Shown piece by piece: positions 1 through 9,974 of a DNA stretch of 64,000 nt; within the stretch, counting starts at the first letter, position 1; the number at the start of each line of letters is the position of its first letter. The stretch spans positions 30,903,501-30,967,500 of the forward strand of contig NC_079878.1 in NCBI RefSeq assembly GCF_029227915.1, given 5' to 3'. Below the pieces are notes generated by a model that was not told the origin of the DNA, did not search any database, and saw only the letters and a program-made list of their open reading frames with translations. Origin of the DNA: Hydractinia symbiolongicarpus (lineage: Eukaryota > Cnidaria > Hydrozoa > Anthoathecata > Hydractiniidae). A program made the position numbers and the translations under genes.

Positions 1-26
1 ACTAAAACGTATGAGACTTGTAGTTT

Positions 27-48
27 TCAAAAATGTTTTCATTTTTGA
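27..48 (+). other. Conserved monomer hairpin (representative copy)
   Basis: Each monomer contains TCAAAAATG, then TTTT, then CATTTTTGA. The two 9-base arms are exact reverse complements around a 4-base loop. This copy has its arms at 27-35 and 40-48. The motif recurs in nearly every monomer at the same offset. The common variant 'caggaatg' changes two A to G in the left arm only; in a single strand these would still form G-T (G-U in RNA) pairs with the right arm. Monomers with 'gtttcattttt' shorten the loop by one T, and the 197-bp monomers lose the right arm's outer part. Its role is unknown; it could extrude as a cruciform or fold in a transcript. Confidence 0.7.
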
Positions 49-217
49 TGAGGCGCTGAATAAAAGAAGTTTAATTGCCGGCAAACGAAAACCCTCGATT
101 TCCCGTAAATGCCGTGCTTGGCCCGTATCGTCGAGTATATACAAAGAAAGTACCCTGTGAGTAAACTCATTTCCAGAACGATTTTTTAAATTATCTTTTC
201 ACCACTAAAACGCATGA

Positions 218-3200
218 GACTGGTAGTTTTCAAAAATGTTTTCATTTTTGATGAGACGCTGAATAAAAGATGTTTAATCGCCGGCAAACGAAAACCCGCG
301 ATTTCCCGTAAATCCCGGACTCGGCCCGTATAGTCAAAAGTATACAAAAGAAAGTACCCAGGGAGTAAACTCATTTCCCGAACGATTTTTTAAATTATTT
401 TTTCACCACTAAAACGCATGAGACTTGCAGTTTTCAAAAATGTTTTCATTTTTGATGAGACGCTGAATAAAAGATGTTTAATCGCCGGCAAACGAAAACG
501 CGCGATTTCCCGTAAATCCCGGACTCGGCCGGTATAGTCAAAAGTATACAAAGAAAGTACCCAGGGAGTAAACTCATTTCCCGAACGATTTTTTAAATTA
601 TTTTTTCACCACTAAAACGCATGAGACTTGTAGTTTTCAGGAATGTTTTCATTTTTGATGAGACGCTTAATGAAAGAAGTTTAATCGCCGGCAAAGGAAA
701 ACCCGCGATTTCCCGTAAATCGCGGGCTTGGCCCGTATAGTCGAATGTATACAAAGAGAGTACCCTGTGAGTAAACTCATTTCTCAAACGATTTTTTAAA
801 TTATTTTTTCACCACTAAAACGCATGAGACTTGTAGTTTCAAAAATGTTTTCATTTTTGATGAGACGCGGAATAAAAGAAGTTTAATCGCCGGCAAACGA
901 AAACCCGCGATTTCCCGTAAATCCCGGACTCGGCCCGTATAGTCAAAAGTACACAAAGAAAATACTCAGGGAGTAAACTCATTTCCCGAACGATTTTTTA
1001 AATTATTTTTTCACCACTAAAACGTATGAGACTTGTAGTTTTCAAAAATGTTTTCATTTTTGATGAGACGCTGAATAAAAGAAGTTTAATCGCCGGCAAA
1101 CGAAAACCCTCGATTTCCCGTAAATGCCGTGCTTGGCCCGTATCGTCGAGTATATACAAAGAAAGTACCCTGTGAGTAAACTCATTTCCAGAACGATTTT
1201 TTAAATTATCTTTTCACCACTAAAACGCATGAGACTGGTAGTTTTCAAAAGTGTTTTCATTTTTTTTGAGACGCGGAATAAAAGAAGTTAATCGCCGGCA
1301 AACGAAAACCCGCGATTTCCCGTTAATCCCGGACTCGGCCCGTATAGTCAAAAGTATACAAAGAAAATACGCAGGGAATAAACTCATTTCCAGAACGATT
1401 TTTTAAATTATCTTTTCACCACTAAAACGCATGAGACTTGTAGTTTTCAAAAATGTTTTCATTTTTGATGAGACGCTGAATAAAAGATGTTTAATCGCCG
1501 GCAAACGAAAACCCGCGATTTCCCGTAAATCCCGGACTCGGCCCGTATAGTCAAAAGTATACAAAGAAAGTACCCAAGGAGTAAACTCATTTCCCGAACG
1601 ATTTTTTAAATTATTTTTTCACCACTAAAACGCATGAGACTTGTAGTTTTCAAAAATGTTTTCACTTTTGATGAGACGCTGAATAAAAGATGTTTAATCG
1701 CCGGCAAACGAAAACCCGTGATTTCCCGTTAATCCCGGACTCGGCCCGTATAGTCAAAAGTATACAAAGAAAATACGCAGGGAATAAACTCATTTCCAGA
1801 ACGATTTTTTAAATTATCTTTTCACCACTAAAACGCATGAGACTTGTAGTTTTCAAAAATGTTTTCATTTTTGATGAGACGCTGAATAAAAGATGTTTAA
1901 TCGCCGGCAAACGAAAACCCGCGATTTCCCGTAAATCCCGGACTCGGCCCGTATAGTCAAAAGTATACAAAAGAAAGTACCCAGGGAGTAAACTCATTTC
2001 CCGAACGATTTTTTAAATTATTTTTTCACCACTAAAACGCATGAGACTTGTAGTTTTCAAAAATCTTTTCATTTTTGATGAGACGCTGAATAAAAGATGT
2101 TTAATCGCCGGCAAACGAAAACGCGCGATTTCCTGTAAATCCCGGACTCGGCCGGTATAGTCAAAAGTATACAAAGAAAGTACCCAGGGAGTAAACTCAT
2201 TTCCCGAACGATTTTTTAAATTATTTTTTCACCACTAAAACGCATGAGACTTGTAGTTTTCAGGAATGTTTTCATTTTTGATGAGACGCTTAATGAAAGA
2301 AGTTTAATCGCCGGCAAAGGAAAACCCGCGATTTCCCGTAAATCGCGGGCTTGGCCCGTATAGTCGAATGTATACAAAGAGAGTACCCTGTGAGTAAACT
2401 CATTTCTCAAACGATTTTTTAAATTATTTTTTCACCACTAAAACGCATGAGACTTGTAGTTTCAAAAATGTTTTCATTTTTGATGAGACGCGGAATAAAA
2501 GAAGTTTAATCGCCGGCAAACGAAAACCCGCGATTTCCCGTAAATCCCGGACTCGGCCCGTATAGTCAAAAGTACACAAAGAAAATACTCAGGGAGTAAA
2601 CTCATTTCCCGAACGATTTTTTAAATTATTTTTTCACCACTAAAACGTATGAGACTTGTAGTTTTCAAAAATGTTTTCATTTTTGATGAGACGCTGAATA
2701 AAAGAAGTTTAATCGCCGGCAAACGAAAACCCTCGATTTCCCGTAAATGCCGTGCTTGGCCCGTATCGTCGAGTATATACAAAGAAAGTACCCTGTGAGT
2801 AAACTCATTTCCAGAACGATTTTTTAAATTATCTTTTCACCACTAAAACGCATGAGACTGGTAGTTTTCAAAAGTGTTTTCATTTTTTTTGAGACGCGGA
2901 ATAAAAGAAGTTAATCGCCGGCAAACGAAAACCCGCGATTTCCCGTTAATCCCGGACTCGGCCCGTATAGTCAAAAGTATACAAAGAAAATACGCAGGGA
3001 ATAAACTCATTTCCAGAACGATTTTTTAAATTATCTTTTCACCACTAAAACGCATGAGACTTGTAGTTTTCAAAAATGTTTTCATTTTTGATGAGACGCT
3101 GAATAAAAGATGTTTAATCGCCGGCAAACGAAAACCCGCGATTTCCCGTAAATCCCGGACTCGGCCCGTATAGTCAAAAGTATACAAAGAAAGTACCCAA

Positions 3201-3592
3201 GGAGTAAACTCATTTCCCGAACGATTTTTTAAATTATTTTTTCACCACTAAAACGCATGAGACTTGTAGTTTTCAAAAATGTTTTCACTTTTGATGAGAC
3301 GCTGAATAAAAGATGTTTAATCGCCGGCAAACGAAAACCCGTGATTTCCCGTTAATCCCGGACTCGGCCCGTATAGTCAAAAGTATACAAAGAAAATACG
3401 CAGGGAATAAACTCATTTCCAGAACGATTTTTTAAATTATCTTTTCACCACTAAAACGCATGAGACTTGTAGTTTTCAAAAATGTTTTCATTTTTGATGA
3501 GACGCTGAATAAAAGATGTTTAATCGCCGGCAAACGAAAACCCGCGATTTCCCGTAAATCCCGGACTCGGCCCGTATAGTCAAAAGTATACA
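218..3592 (+). repeat. 8-monomer higher-order repeat, 1623-bp period, about two copies
   Basis: Sequence from about 218 matches sequence 1623 bp downstream (8 x 203 minus 1) until about 1969/3592. Shared rare marks include 'tgtagtttcaaa' (a one-T deletion) at about 831 and 2454, 'accctcgatttcccg' at about 1106 and 2729, and 'cattttttttgagacg' at about 1259 and 2881. The few differences seen are 'cttgcag' versus 'cttgtag' (426/2049), 'aaatgttttc' versus 'aaatcttttc' (441/2064) and 'tttcccgtaaat' versus 'tttcctgtaaat' (about 510/2133). The monomer at 1-203 matches those at 1016 and 2639, so the window opens on a recombined edge of this unit. Confidence 0.88.
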
Positions 3593-3855
3593 AAGAATGT
3601 ACCCAGGGAGTAAACTCATTTCCCGAACGATTTTTTAAATTATTTTTTCACCACTAAAACGTATGAGACTTGTAGTTTTCAAAAATGTTTTCATTTTTGA
3701 TGAAACGCTGAATAAAAGAAGTTTAATCGCCGGCAAACGAAAACCCGCGATTTCCCGTAAATCCCGGGCTTGGCCGGTATAGTCGAATGTATACAAAGAG
3801 ACTACCCTGTGAGTAAACTCATTTTTCGAACGATATTTTAAAGTATTTTTTCACC

Positions 3856-4464
3856 ACTAAAACGCATGAGACTTGTAGTTTTCAAAAATGTTTTCATTTT
3901 TGATGAGACGCTGAATAAAAGAAGTTTAATCGCCGGCAAACGAAAACCCGCAATTTCCCGTAAATCCCGTGCTTGGCTCGTATAGTCGAGTATATACAAA
4001 GAAAGTACCCTGTGAGTAAACTCATTTCCAGAACGATTTTTTAAATTATCTTTTCACCACTAAAACGCATGAGACTTGTAGTTTTCAGGAATGTTTTCAT
4101 TTTTGATGAGACGCTGAATAAAAGAAGTTTAATCGCCGGCAAACTAAAACCCGCAATTTCCCGTAAATCCCGTGCTTGGCTCGTATAGTCGAGTATATAC
4201 AAAGAAAGTACCCTGTGAGTAAACTCATTTCAAGAACGATTTTTTAAATTATCTTTTCACCACTAAAACGCATGAGACTTGTAGTTTTCAAAAATATTTT
4301 CATTTTTGATGAGACGCTGAATAAAAGAAGTTTAATCGCCGGCAAACTAAAACCCGCAATTTCCCGTAAATCCCGTGCTTGGCTCGTATAGTCGAGTATA
4401 TACAAAGAAAGTACCCTGTGAGTAAACTCCTTTCCAGAACGATTTTTTATATTATCTTTTCACC
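3856..4464 (+). repeat. Run of three near-identical monomers
   Basis: Monomers at 3856, 4059 and 4262 share the same diagnostic core 'cgcaatttcccgtaaatc' followed by 'ccgtgcttggctcgtatag' and the tail 'gtcgagtatatac'. They differ by only a few bases, such as 'ttcaggaatg' in the second and 'aaatattttc' in the third. Adjacent copies this similar suggest local single-monomer expansion. The same monomer type reappears at 6298, 10642, 20183, 27054, 28875 and in the 42-52 kb region, usually followed by a monomer with 'ctcctttccagaacg'. Confidence 0.75.
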
Positions 4465-7305
4465 ACTAAAACGCATGAGACTTGTAGTTTTCAAAAATGT
4501 TTTCATTTTTGATGAGACGCTGAATAAAAGATGTTTAATCGCCGGCAAACGAAAACCCGCGATTTCCCGTAAATCCCGGACTCGGCCCGTATAGTCAAAA
4601 GTATACAAAAGAAAGTACCCAGGGAGTAAACTCATTTCCCGAACGATTTTTTAAATTATTTTTTCACCACTAAAACGCATGAGACTTGTAGTTTTCAAAA
4701 ATGTTTTCATTTTTGATGAGACGCTGAATAAAAGATGTTTAATCGCCCGCAAAAGAAAACCCGCGATTTCCCGTAAATCCCGGACTCGGACCGTATAGTC
4801 AAAAGTATACAAAGAAAGTACCCAGGGAGTAAACTCATTTCCCGAACGATTTTTTAAATTATTTTTTCACCACTAAAACGCATGAGACTTGTAGTTTTCA
4901 GGAATGTTTTCATTTTTGATGAGACGCTTAATGAAAGAAGTTTAACCGCCGGCAAAGGAAAACCCGCGATTTCCCGTAAATCCCGGACTCGGCCCGTATA
5001 GTCAAAAGTACACAAAGAAAATACTCAGGGAGTAAACTCATTTCCCGAACGATTTTTTAAATTATTTTTTCACCACTAAAACGTATGAGACTTGTAGTTT
5101 TCAAAAATGTTTTCATTTTTGATGAGACGCTGAATAAAAGAAGTTTAATCGCCGGCAAACGAAAACCCTCGATTTCCCGTAAATGCCGTGCTTGGCCCGT
5201 ATCGTCGAGTATATACAAAGAAAGTACCCTGTGAGTAAACTCATTTCCAGAACGATTTTTTAAATTATCTTTTCACCACTAAAACGCATGAGACTGGTAG
5301 TTTTCAAAAATGTTTTCATTTTTGATGAGACGCGGAATAAAAGAAGTTAATCGCCGGCAAACGAAAACCCGCGATTTCCCGATAATCCCGGACTCGGCCC
5401 GTATAGTCAAAAGTATACAAAGAAAATACGCAGGGAATAAACTCATTTCCAGAACGATTTTTTAAATTATCTTTTCACCACTAAAACGCATGAGACTTGT
5501 AGTTTTCAAAAATGTTTTCATTTTTGATGAGACGCTGAATAAAAGATGTTTAATCGCCGGCAAACGAAAACCCGCGATTTCCCGTAAATCCCGGACTCGG
5601 CCCGTATAGTCAAAAGTATACAAAGAAAGTACCCAAGGAGTAAACTCATTTCCCGAACGATTTTTTAAATTATTTTTTCACCACTAAAACGCATGAGACT
5701 TGTAGTTTTCAAAAATGTTTTCACTTTTGATGAGACGCTGAATAAAAGATGTTTAATCGCCGGCAAACGAAAACCCGTGATTTCCCGTTAATCCCGGACT
5801 CGGCCCGTATAGTCAAAAGTATACAAAGAAAATACGCAGGGAATAAACTCATTTCCAGAACGATTTTTTAAATTATCTTTTCACCACTAAAACGCATGAG
5901 ACTTGTAGTTTTCAAAAATGTTTTCATTTTTGATGAGACGCTGAATAAAAGATGTTTAATCGCCGGCAAACGAAAACCCGCGATTTCCCGTAAATCCCGG
6001 ACTCGGCCCGTATAGTCAAAAGTATACAAAGAATGTACCCAGGGAGTAAACTCATTTCCCGAACGATTTTTTAAATTATTTTTTCACCACTAAAACGTAT
6101 GAGACTTGTAGTTTTCAAAAATGTTTTCATTTTTGATGAGACGCTGAATAAAAGAAGTTTAATCGCCGGCAAACGAAAACCCGCGATTTCCCGTAAATCC
6201 CGGACTCGGCCCGTATAGTCAAAAGTACACAAAGAGAGTACCCTGTGAGTAAACTCATTTCTCAAACGATTTTTTAAATTATTTTTTCACCACTAAAACG
6301 CATGAGACTTGTAGTTTTCAAAAATGTTTTCATTTTTGATGAGACGCTGAATAAAAGAAGTTTAATCGCCGGCAAACGAAAACCCGCAATTTCCCGTAAA
6401 TCCCGTGCTTGGCTCGTATAGTCGAGTATATACAAAGAAAGTACCCTGTGAGTAAACTCATTTCCAGAACGATTTTTTAAATTATCTTTTCACCACTAAA
6501 ACGCATGAGACTTTTTGTTTTCAAAAATGTTTTCATTTTTGATGAGGCGCTGAATAAAAGAAGTTTAATCGCCGGCAAACGAAAACCCGCGATTTCCCGT
6601 AAATGCCGTGCTTGCCCCGGATAGTCGAGTATATACAAAGAAAGTACCCTGTGAGTAAACTCATTTCCAGAACGATTTTTTAAATTATCTTTTCACCACT
6701 AAAAAGCATGAGACTTGTAGTTTTCAAAAATGTTTTCATTTTTGATGAGACGCGGAATAAAAGAAGTTAATCGCCGGCAAACGAAAACCCGCGATTTCCC
6801 GTTAATCCCGGACTCAGCCCGTATAGTCAAAAGTATACAAAGAAAATACGCAGGGAGTAAACTCATTTCCAGAACGATTTTTTAAATTATCTTTTCACCA
6901 CTAAAACGCATGAGACTTGTAGTTTTTAAAAATGTTTTCATTTTTGATGAGACGCTGAATAAAAGATGTTTAATCGCCGGCAAACGAAAACCCGCAATTT
7001 TCCGTAAATCCCGGACTCGGCCCGTATAGTCAAAAGTATACAAAGAAAGTACCCAGGGAGTAAACTCACTTCCCGAACGATTTTTTAAATTATTTTTTCA
7101 CCACTAAAACGCATGAGACTTGTAGTTTTTAAGACTGTTTTCATTTTTGATGAGACGCTGAATATAAGAAGTTTAATCGCCGGCAAACAAAAACCCGCGA
7201 TTTCCCGTAAATCTCGTGCTTGGCCCGTATAGTCGAGTACATACAAAGAAAGTACCCTGTGAGTAAACTCATTTCCAGAACGATTTTTTAAATTATCTTT
7301 TCACC
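4465..7305 (+). repeat. Mixed satellite monomers, partly repeating the 2.6-3.6 kb unit
   Basis: No gene is present. The stretch beginning at 5075 (marks 'acgtatgag', 'accctcgatttcccg', 'gtatcgtcgagtatatac') matches the monomer order starting at 2639, 12 monomers or 2436 bp earlier, and continues through about 6030. The flanking monomers are mosaics of the types seen elsewhere. A monomer at about 6500 has 'gactttttgttttc', a private change. Confidence 0.75.
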
Positions 7306-8117
7306 ACTAAAACGCATGAGACTTGTAGTTTTCAAAAATGTTTTCATTTTTGATGAGACGCGGAATAAAAGAAGTTTAATCGCCGGCAAACGAAAACCCG
7401 CAACTTCCCGTAAATCCCGGACTCGGCCCGTATAGTCAAAAGTATACAAAGAAAATACGCAGGGAGTAAACACATTTCCCGAACCATTTTTTAAATTATT
7501 TTTTCACCACTAAAACGCATGAGACTTGTAGTTTTCAGAAATGTTTTCATTTTTGATGAGACGCTTAATGAAAGAAGTTTAATCGCCGGCAAACGAAAAC
7601 CCGCGATTTCCCGTAAATGCCGTGCTTGGCCCGTACAGTCGAGTATATATAAAGAAATTACCCTGTGAGTAAACTCATTTCCAGAACGATTTTTTAAATT
7701 ATCTTTTTACCACTAAAACGCATGAGACTTGTAGTTTTCAAAAATGTTTTCATTTTTGATGAGACGCGGAATAAAAGAAGTTTAATCGCCGGCAAACGAA
7801 AACACGCAACTTCCCGTAAATCCCGGACTCGGCCCGTATAGTCAAAAGTATACAAAGAAAATACCCAGGGAGTAAACACATTTCCCGAACCATTTTTTAA
7901 ATTATTTTTTCACCACTAAAACGCATGAGACTTGTAGTTTTCAGAAATGTTTTCATTTTTGATGAGACGCTTAATGAAAGAAGTTTAATCGCCGGCAAAC
8001 GAAAACCCGCGATTTCCCGTAAATGCCGTGCTTGGCCCGTACAGTCGAGTATATATAAAGAAATTACCCTGTAAGTAAACTCATTTCCAGAACGATTTTT
8101 TAAATTATCTTTTCACC
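7306..8117 (+). repeat. 406-bp dimer repeated twice
   Basis: Monomer starts at 7306, 7712 and 8118 define two dimers of exactly 406 bp. In each, the first monomer has 'gcggaataaaagaag' and 'cgcaacttcccg' and ends 'cacatttcccgaacc'. The second has 'cagaaatg', 'cttaatgaaagaag' and the rare tail 'cgagtatatataaagaaatt'. Small differences such as 'gaaaacccgc' versus 'gaaaacacgc' separate the copies. Related dimers return at 24-37 kb, so this is an early example of a common unit. Confidence 0.85.
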
Positions 8118-8870
8118 ACTAAAACGCACGAGACTTGTACTTTTCAAAAATGCTTTCATTTTTGATGAGACGCTGAATAAAAGAAGTTTAATCGCCGGCA
8201 AACGAAAACCGGCGATTTCCCGTAAATCCCGGACTCGGCCCGTATAGTCAAAAGTACACAAAGAAAATACTCAGGGAGTAAACTCATTTCCCGAACGATT
8301 TTTTAAATTATTTTTTCACCACTTAAACGTATGAGACTTGTAGTTTTCAAAAATGTTTTCATTTTTGATGAGACGCTGAATAAAAGAAGTTTAATCGCCG
8401 GCAAACGAAAACCCTCGATTTCCCGTAAATGCCGTGTTTGGCCCGTATCGTCGAGTATATACAAAGAAAGTACCCTGTGAGTAAACTCATTTCCAGAACG
8501 ATTTTTTAAATTATCTTTTCACCACTAAAACGCATGAGACTGGTAGTTTTCAAAAATGTTTTCATTTTTGATGAGACGCGGAATAAAAGAAGTTAATCGC
8601 CGGCAAACGAAAACCCGCGATTTCCCGTTAATCCCGGACTCGGCCCGTATAGTCAAAAGTATACAAAGAAAATACGCAGGGAATAAACTCATTTCCAGAA
8701 CGATTTTTTAAATTATCTTTTCACCACTAAAACGCATGAGACTTGTAGTTTTCAAAAATGTTTTCATTTTTGATGAGACGCTGAATAAAAGATGTTTAAT
8801 CGCCGGCAAACGAAAACCCGCGATTTCCCGTAAATCCCGGACTCGGCCCGTATAGTCAAAAGTATACAAA
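8118..8870 (+). repeat. Satellite monomers flanking the LINE
   Basis: The monomers starting at 8118, 8321, 8524 and 8726 follow the same order as those from 5075 ('accctcgatttcccg', 'gactggtag', 'gaagttaatcgcc'). The last one is cut after 'agtatacaaa' by the LINE's T-tract. The uncut equivalent, at about 5615-5640, reads 'agtatacaaagaaagtaccc'. This gives the pre-insertion sequence of the target. Confidence 0.85.
8866..8870 (+). other. Possible target-site duplication, left copy (ACAAA)
   Basis: ACAAA precedes the poly-T tract. The same five bases occur at 9970-9974, immediately before the satellite resumes with 'gaaagtaccc'. The length arithmetic (net insertion 1104 bp) agrees with one copy being new. 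Five bases is short for a LINE, and the A-rich filler at the other end makes chance or microhomology possible. Confidence 0.5.
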
Positions 8871-8895
8871 TTTTTTTTTTTTTTTTTTTTTTTTT
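8871..8895 (-). repeat. LINE poly(A) tail (poly-T on the plus strand)
   Basis: Twenty-five consecutive T on the plus strand follow the satellite bases 'agtatacaaa'. On the element strand this is an uninterrupted A25 tail. An uninterrupted tail suggests a recent insertion, because such runs decay. Its exact length may be affected by sequencing error. Confidence 0.9.
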
Positions 8896-9023
8896 GATTT
8901 TCTCTTTATTTAACGTCGATAGATACAATAGTATTTAAATAACTAATTTAAATCGACAACAAAACGTAAAACAAGGCAAACAGCGATAAAAAATAAGAAA
9001 AATAAATAAATAAATAAGTAAAG
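8896..9023 (-). other. LINE 3' untranslated region with AATA microsatellite
   Basis: This is 128 bases between the stop codon and the poly(A) tail. It is A/T-rich and holds four AATA units at about 9001-9016 on the plus strand. No second open frame is present. The region runs straight into the poly(A) signal and tail. Confidence 0.75.
8905..8910 (-). promoter_or_regulatory. Polyadenylation signal of the LINE
   Basis: The plus strand reads TTTATT, which is AATAAA on the element strand. It lies 9 bases before the 25-base poly(A) tail. The position fits a processed 3' end, although the spacing is at the short end for a classical signal. Confidence 0.65.
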
Positions 9024-9908
9024 TTATAATATGTATGGTATATCCATGCATATTTTACAGGTGCAAACATCACCTTCCCAAAATTTTATTGAGCTACGGA
9101 AGGCTTCGAGAGAAGGAGCATTCTTTGTAGCGTCAGGCACAGATATCCATAGCTTCCCTGCAATATTTGATAAAGTATTTAAGCCATAGTACGTTGTCCG
9201 ACAAGTTGGTCGCCTGATCAAATTAAAGCAACGAAGGTTGTACTTGTTTTCCCTAACAGAAAATATCTCGTTCATATATAGAGGTGACAATCCATTTAAA
9301 AATTTGTAAACCTCTTTCATTAAATTCTGGAAATTGATGATGTGAATATTTTTAACATTACATAAAGATAAATGTTCATCGTAACTGCCATTTATATCGT
9401 CCTGTATGATTCTTAGACAACGTTCATGAATACGATTGATTCGATTATTCGCAACTTTTCCACAAAACATCCATACTAAGGGACAGTAAGAAAACTGAGA
9501 CAAAATAAATGAATTGAAGAGAAAATGCTTCATCTTGGGTGTCAAAAAGGAAGATATCCTTTGAAGCACGTTGAGTTTCCTACTAGCCTTATTACAGATG
9601 TTTTTGACATGCGAATGAAAGTTTAGTCTCGAGTCAATCGTAACACCAAGAAGCACTACAGACGATTTACACGCAATTTTCAAATGGTTAAATATCAAAC
9701 TTTCATCGTGATGACCTAATACAATATATTGATACTTTTTCAAATTTATTGCTAAGTAATTTTTATAAAACCAATTATTAACTATGACCAAATTAGTAAG
9801 CAGTGTTTGTTTTACATCTTCTAATGAATTTTCACAAGCATATAAGGTGTTATCATCTGCAAAGTTACAAAGGGATGATTGAATAATGAACCAGAATAAA
9901 TCGTTTAT
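9024..9908 (-). pseudogene. LINE reverse transcriptase, C-terminal fragment
   Basis: This is the C-terminal part of a LINE ORF2-type protein that would copy element RNA into DNA at a nicked target. An open frame spans 9986-9024, but its first codon is TTG inside the satellite and its first 25 or so residues are translation of A-rich junction DNA. Element sequence starts near 'INDL', at about 9908. Numbering from 9986, the frame shows FADD at residues 42-45 (the catalytic box, preceded by LCN), WF at 72-73, LGVTID at 113-118, a thumb-like region with YCPLVWM at 167-173 and NRINRIHER at 181-189, and a terminal CTCKIC at 308-313, a cysteine pattern common at the end of such proteins. The stop is TAA at 9026-9024. 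Missing are the apurinic-type endonuclease and the reverse-transcriptase motifs before FADD. There is no internal stop or frameshift over nearly 300 codons, so the copy is probably young. Confidence 0.92.
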
Positions 9909-9910
9909 AG

Positions 9911-9969
9911 AATAAAGAACAAAGAAAGAACAAAGAAAACAAAAAAAAAAGAACAAAGAATAAAGAAGA
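9911..9969. repeat. A-rich filler at the LINE 5' junction, with AACAAAGAA repeats
   Basis: Between the recognisable LINE coding sequence and the satellite lie about 60 plus-strand bases of almost only A and G with a few C and T. AACAAAGAA occurs at 9918-9926, 9929-9937 and 9952-9960. A fourth copy at 9969-9977 runs into the satellite, whose own target sequence is 'tacaaagaaagtaccc'. The filler therefore resembles repeated copying of the target edge. It is translated only as a meaningless Phe/Leu-rich stretch in the minus-strand open frame. Confidence 0.75.
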
Positions 9970-9974
9970 ACAAA
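9970..9974 (+). other. Possible target-site duplication, right copy (ACAAA)
   Basis: This matches the left copy at 8866-8870. The base before it differs (A here, T on the left), so the duplication is no longer than five bases at this end. It also forms part of the last AACAAAGAA unit of the junction filler, so its identity as a true duplication is uncertain. Confidence 0.45.

Larger units (their letters stand above)
1..8870 (+). repeat. Satellite array, left arm (about 203-bp monomers)
   Basis: This arm consists of head-to-tail monomers, all in one orientation, with no unique sequence between them. Taking 'actaaaacg' as the monomer start, copies begin at 1, 204, 408, 611, 814 and 1016, which gives spacings of 202-204 bp. 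Each monomer carries the same order of landmarks: 'cgcatgagacttgtag', an A/T hairpin, 'gatgagacgc', 'tttaatcgccggcaaacg', a C/G-rich core 'cccgcgatttcccgtaaat', 'cggcccgtatag', 'gtatacaaagaaa', 'gagtaaactcattt', and the T-tract end. Neighbouring monomers differ by a few to perhaps fifteen substitutions and rare 1-bp indels. The array starts before base 1, so the left end is not in the window. Function is unknown. Centromeric, pericentromeric or subtelomeric heterochromatin are all possible, and the sequence alone cannot choose between them. Confidence 0.97.
8871..9974 (-). mobile_element. 5'-truncated LINE (non-LTR retrotransposon) inserted in the satellite
   Basis: On the minus strand this reads: A-rich junction, reverse-transcriptase C-terminal coding region, stop, short 3' UTR, AATAAA, then a 25-base poly(A) tail (25 T at 8871-8895 on the plus strand). 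That is the expected structure of a LINE copy made by target-primed reverse transcription and truncated at its 5' end. Neighbouring satellite monomers start at 8726 and 10033, a spacing of 1307 bp, which is 203 plus 1104, so the net gain is 1104 bp with no loss of satellite. The endonuclease domain and the first part of the reverse transcriptase are absent. The element family looks CR1/Jockey-like; an L2-like or other related clade is possible. It cannot move on its own. Confidence 0.93.

Noticed and set aside
40-110. Hammerhead ribozyme, suggested by 'tgatgag' followed further on by 'cgaaaa', since some animal satellites encode these.
   Set aside because: The base before UGAUGA is U rather than the required C, and the sequence between the two motifs does not form stem II. 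The minus strand has no CUGANGA. A covariance-model search (Rfam hammerhead families) would settle it; a significant hit would reverse this.
1-203. CENP-B box in the monomer (for example 'ttttcgtttgccgg' on the minus strand).
   Set aside because: The essential pattern nTTCGnnnnAnnCGGGn is not met; the required A and the CGGG are absent at the right spacing.
1-203. tRNA-, 5S- or SINE-derived monomer with a Pol III promoter.
   Set aside because: No A box and B box pair, no cloverleaf and no recognisable 5S segment could be found in the consensus.
186-374. Repeated minus-strand open frames of 61-121 codons ending in a conserved 'RFSGEKII', and plus-strand 71-codon frames starting 'MARIVEYIQRK', as a possible small-protein family.
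   Set aside because: They occur only because the same satellite lacks stops in those frames. The monomer is 203 bp, so the frame shifts at each copy. 1-bp indels and the 6-bp deletion break them freely, and both strands look equally open.
8871-9974. Complete, active LINE.
   Set aside because: Only the part from the FADD box onward is present. The endonuclease and upstream reverse-transcriptase motifs are missing, and no 5' UTR or promoter is present.
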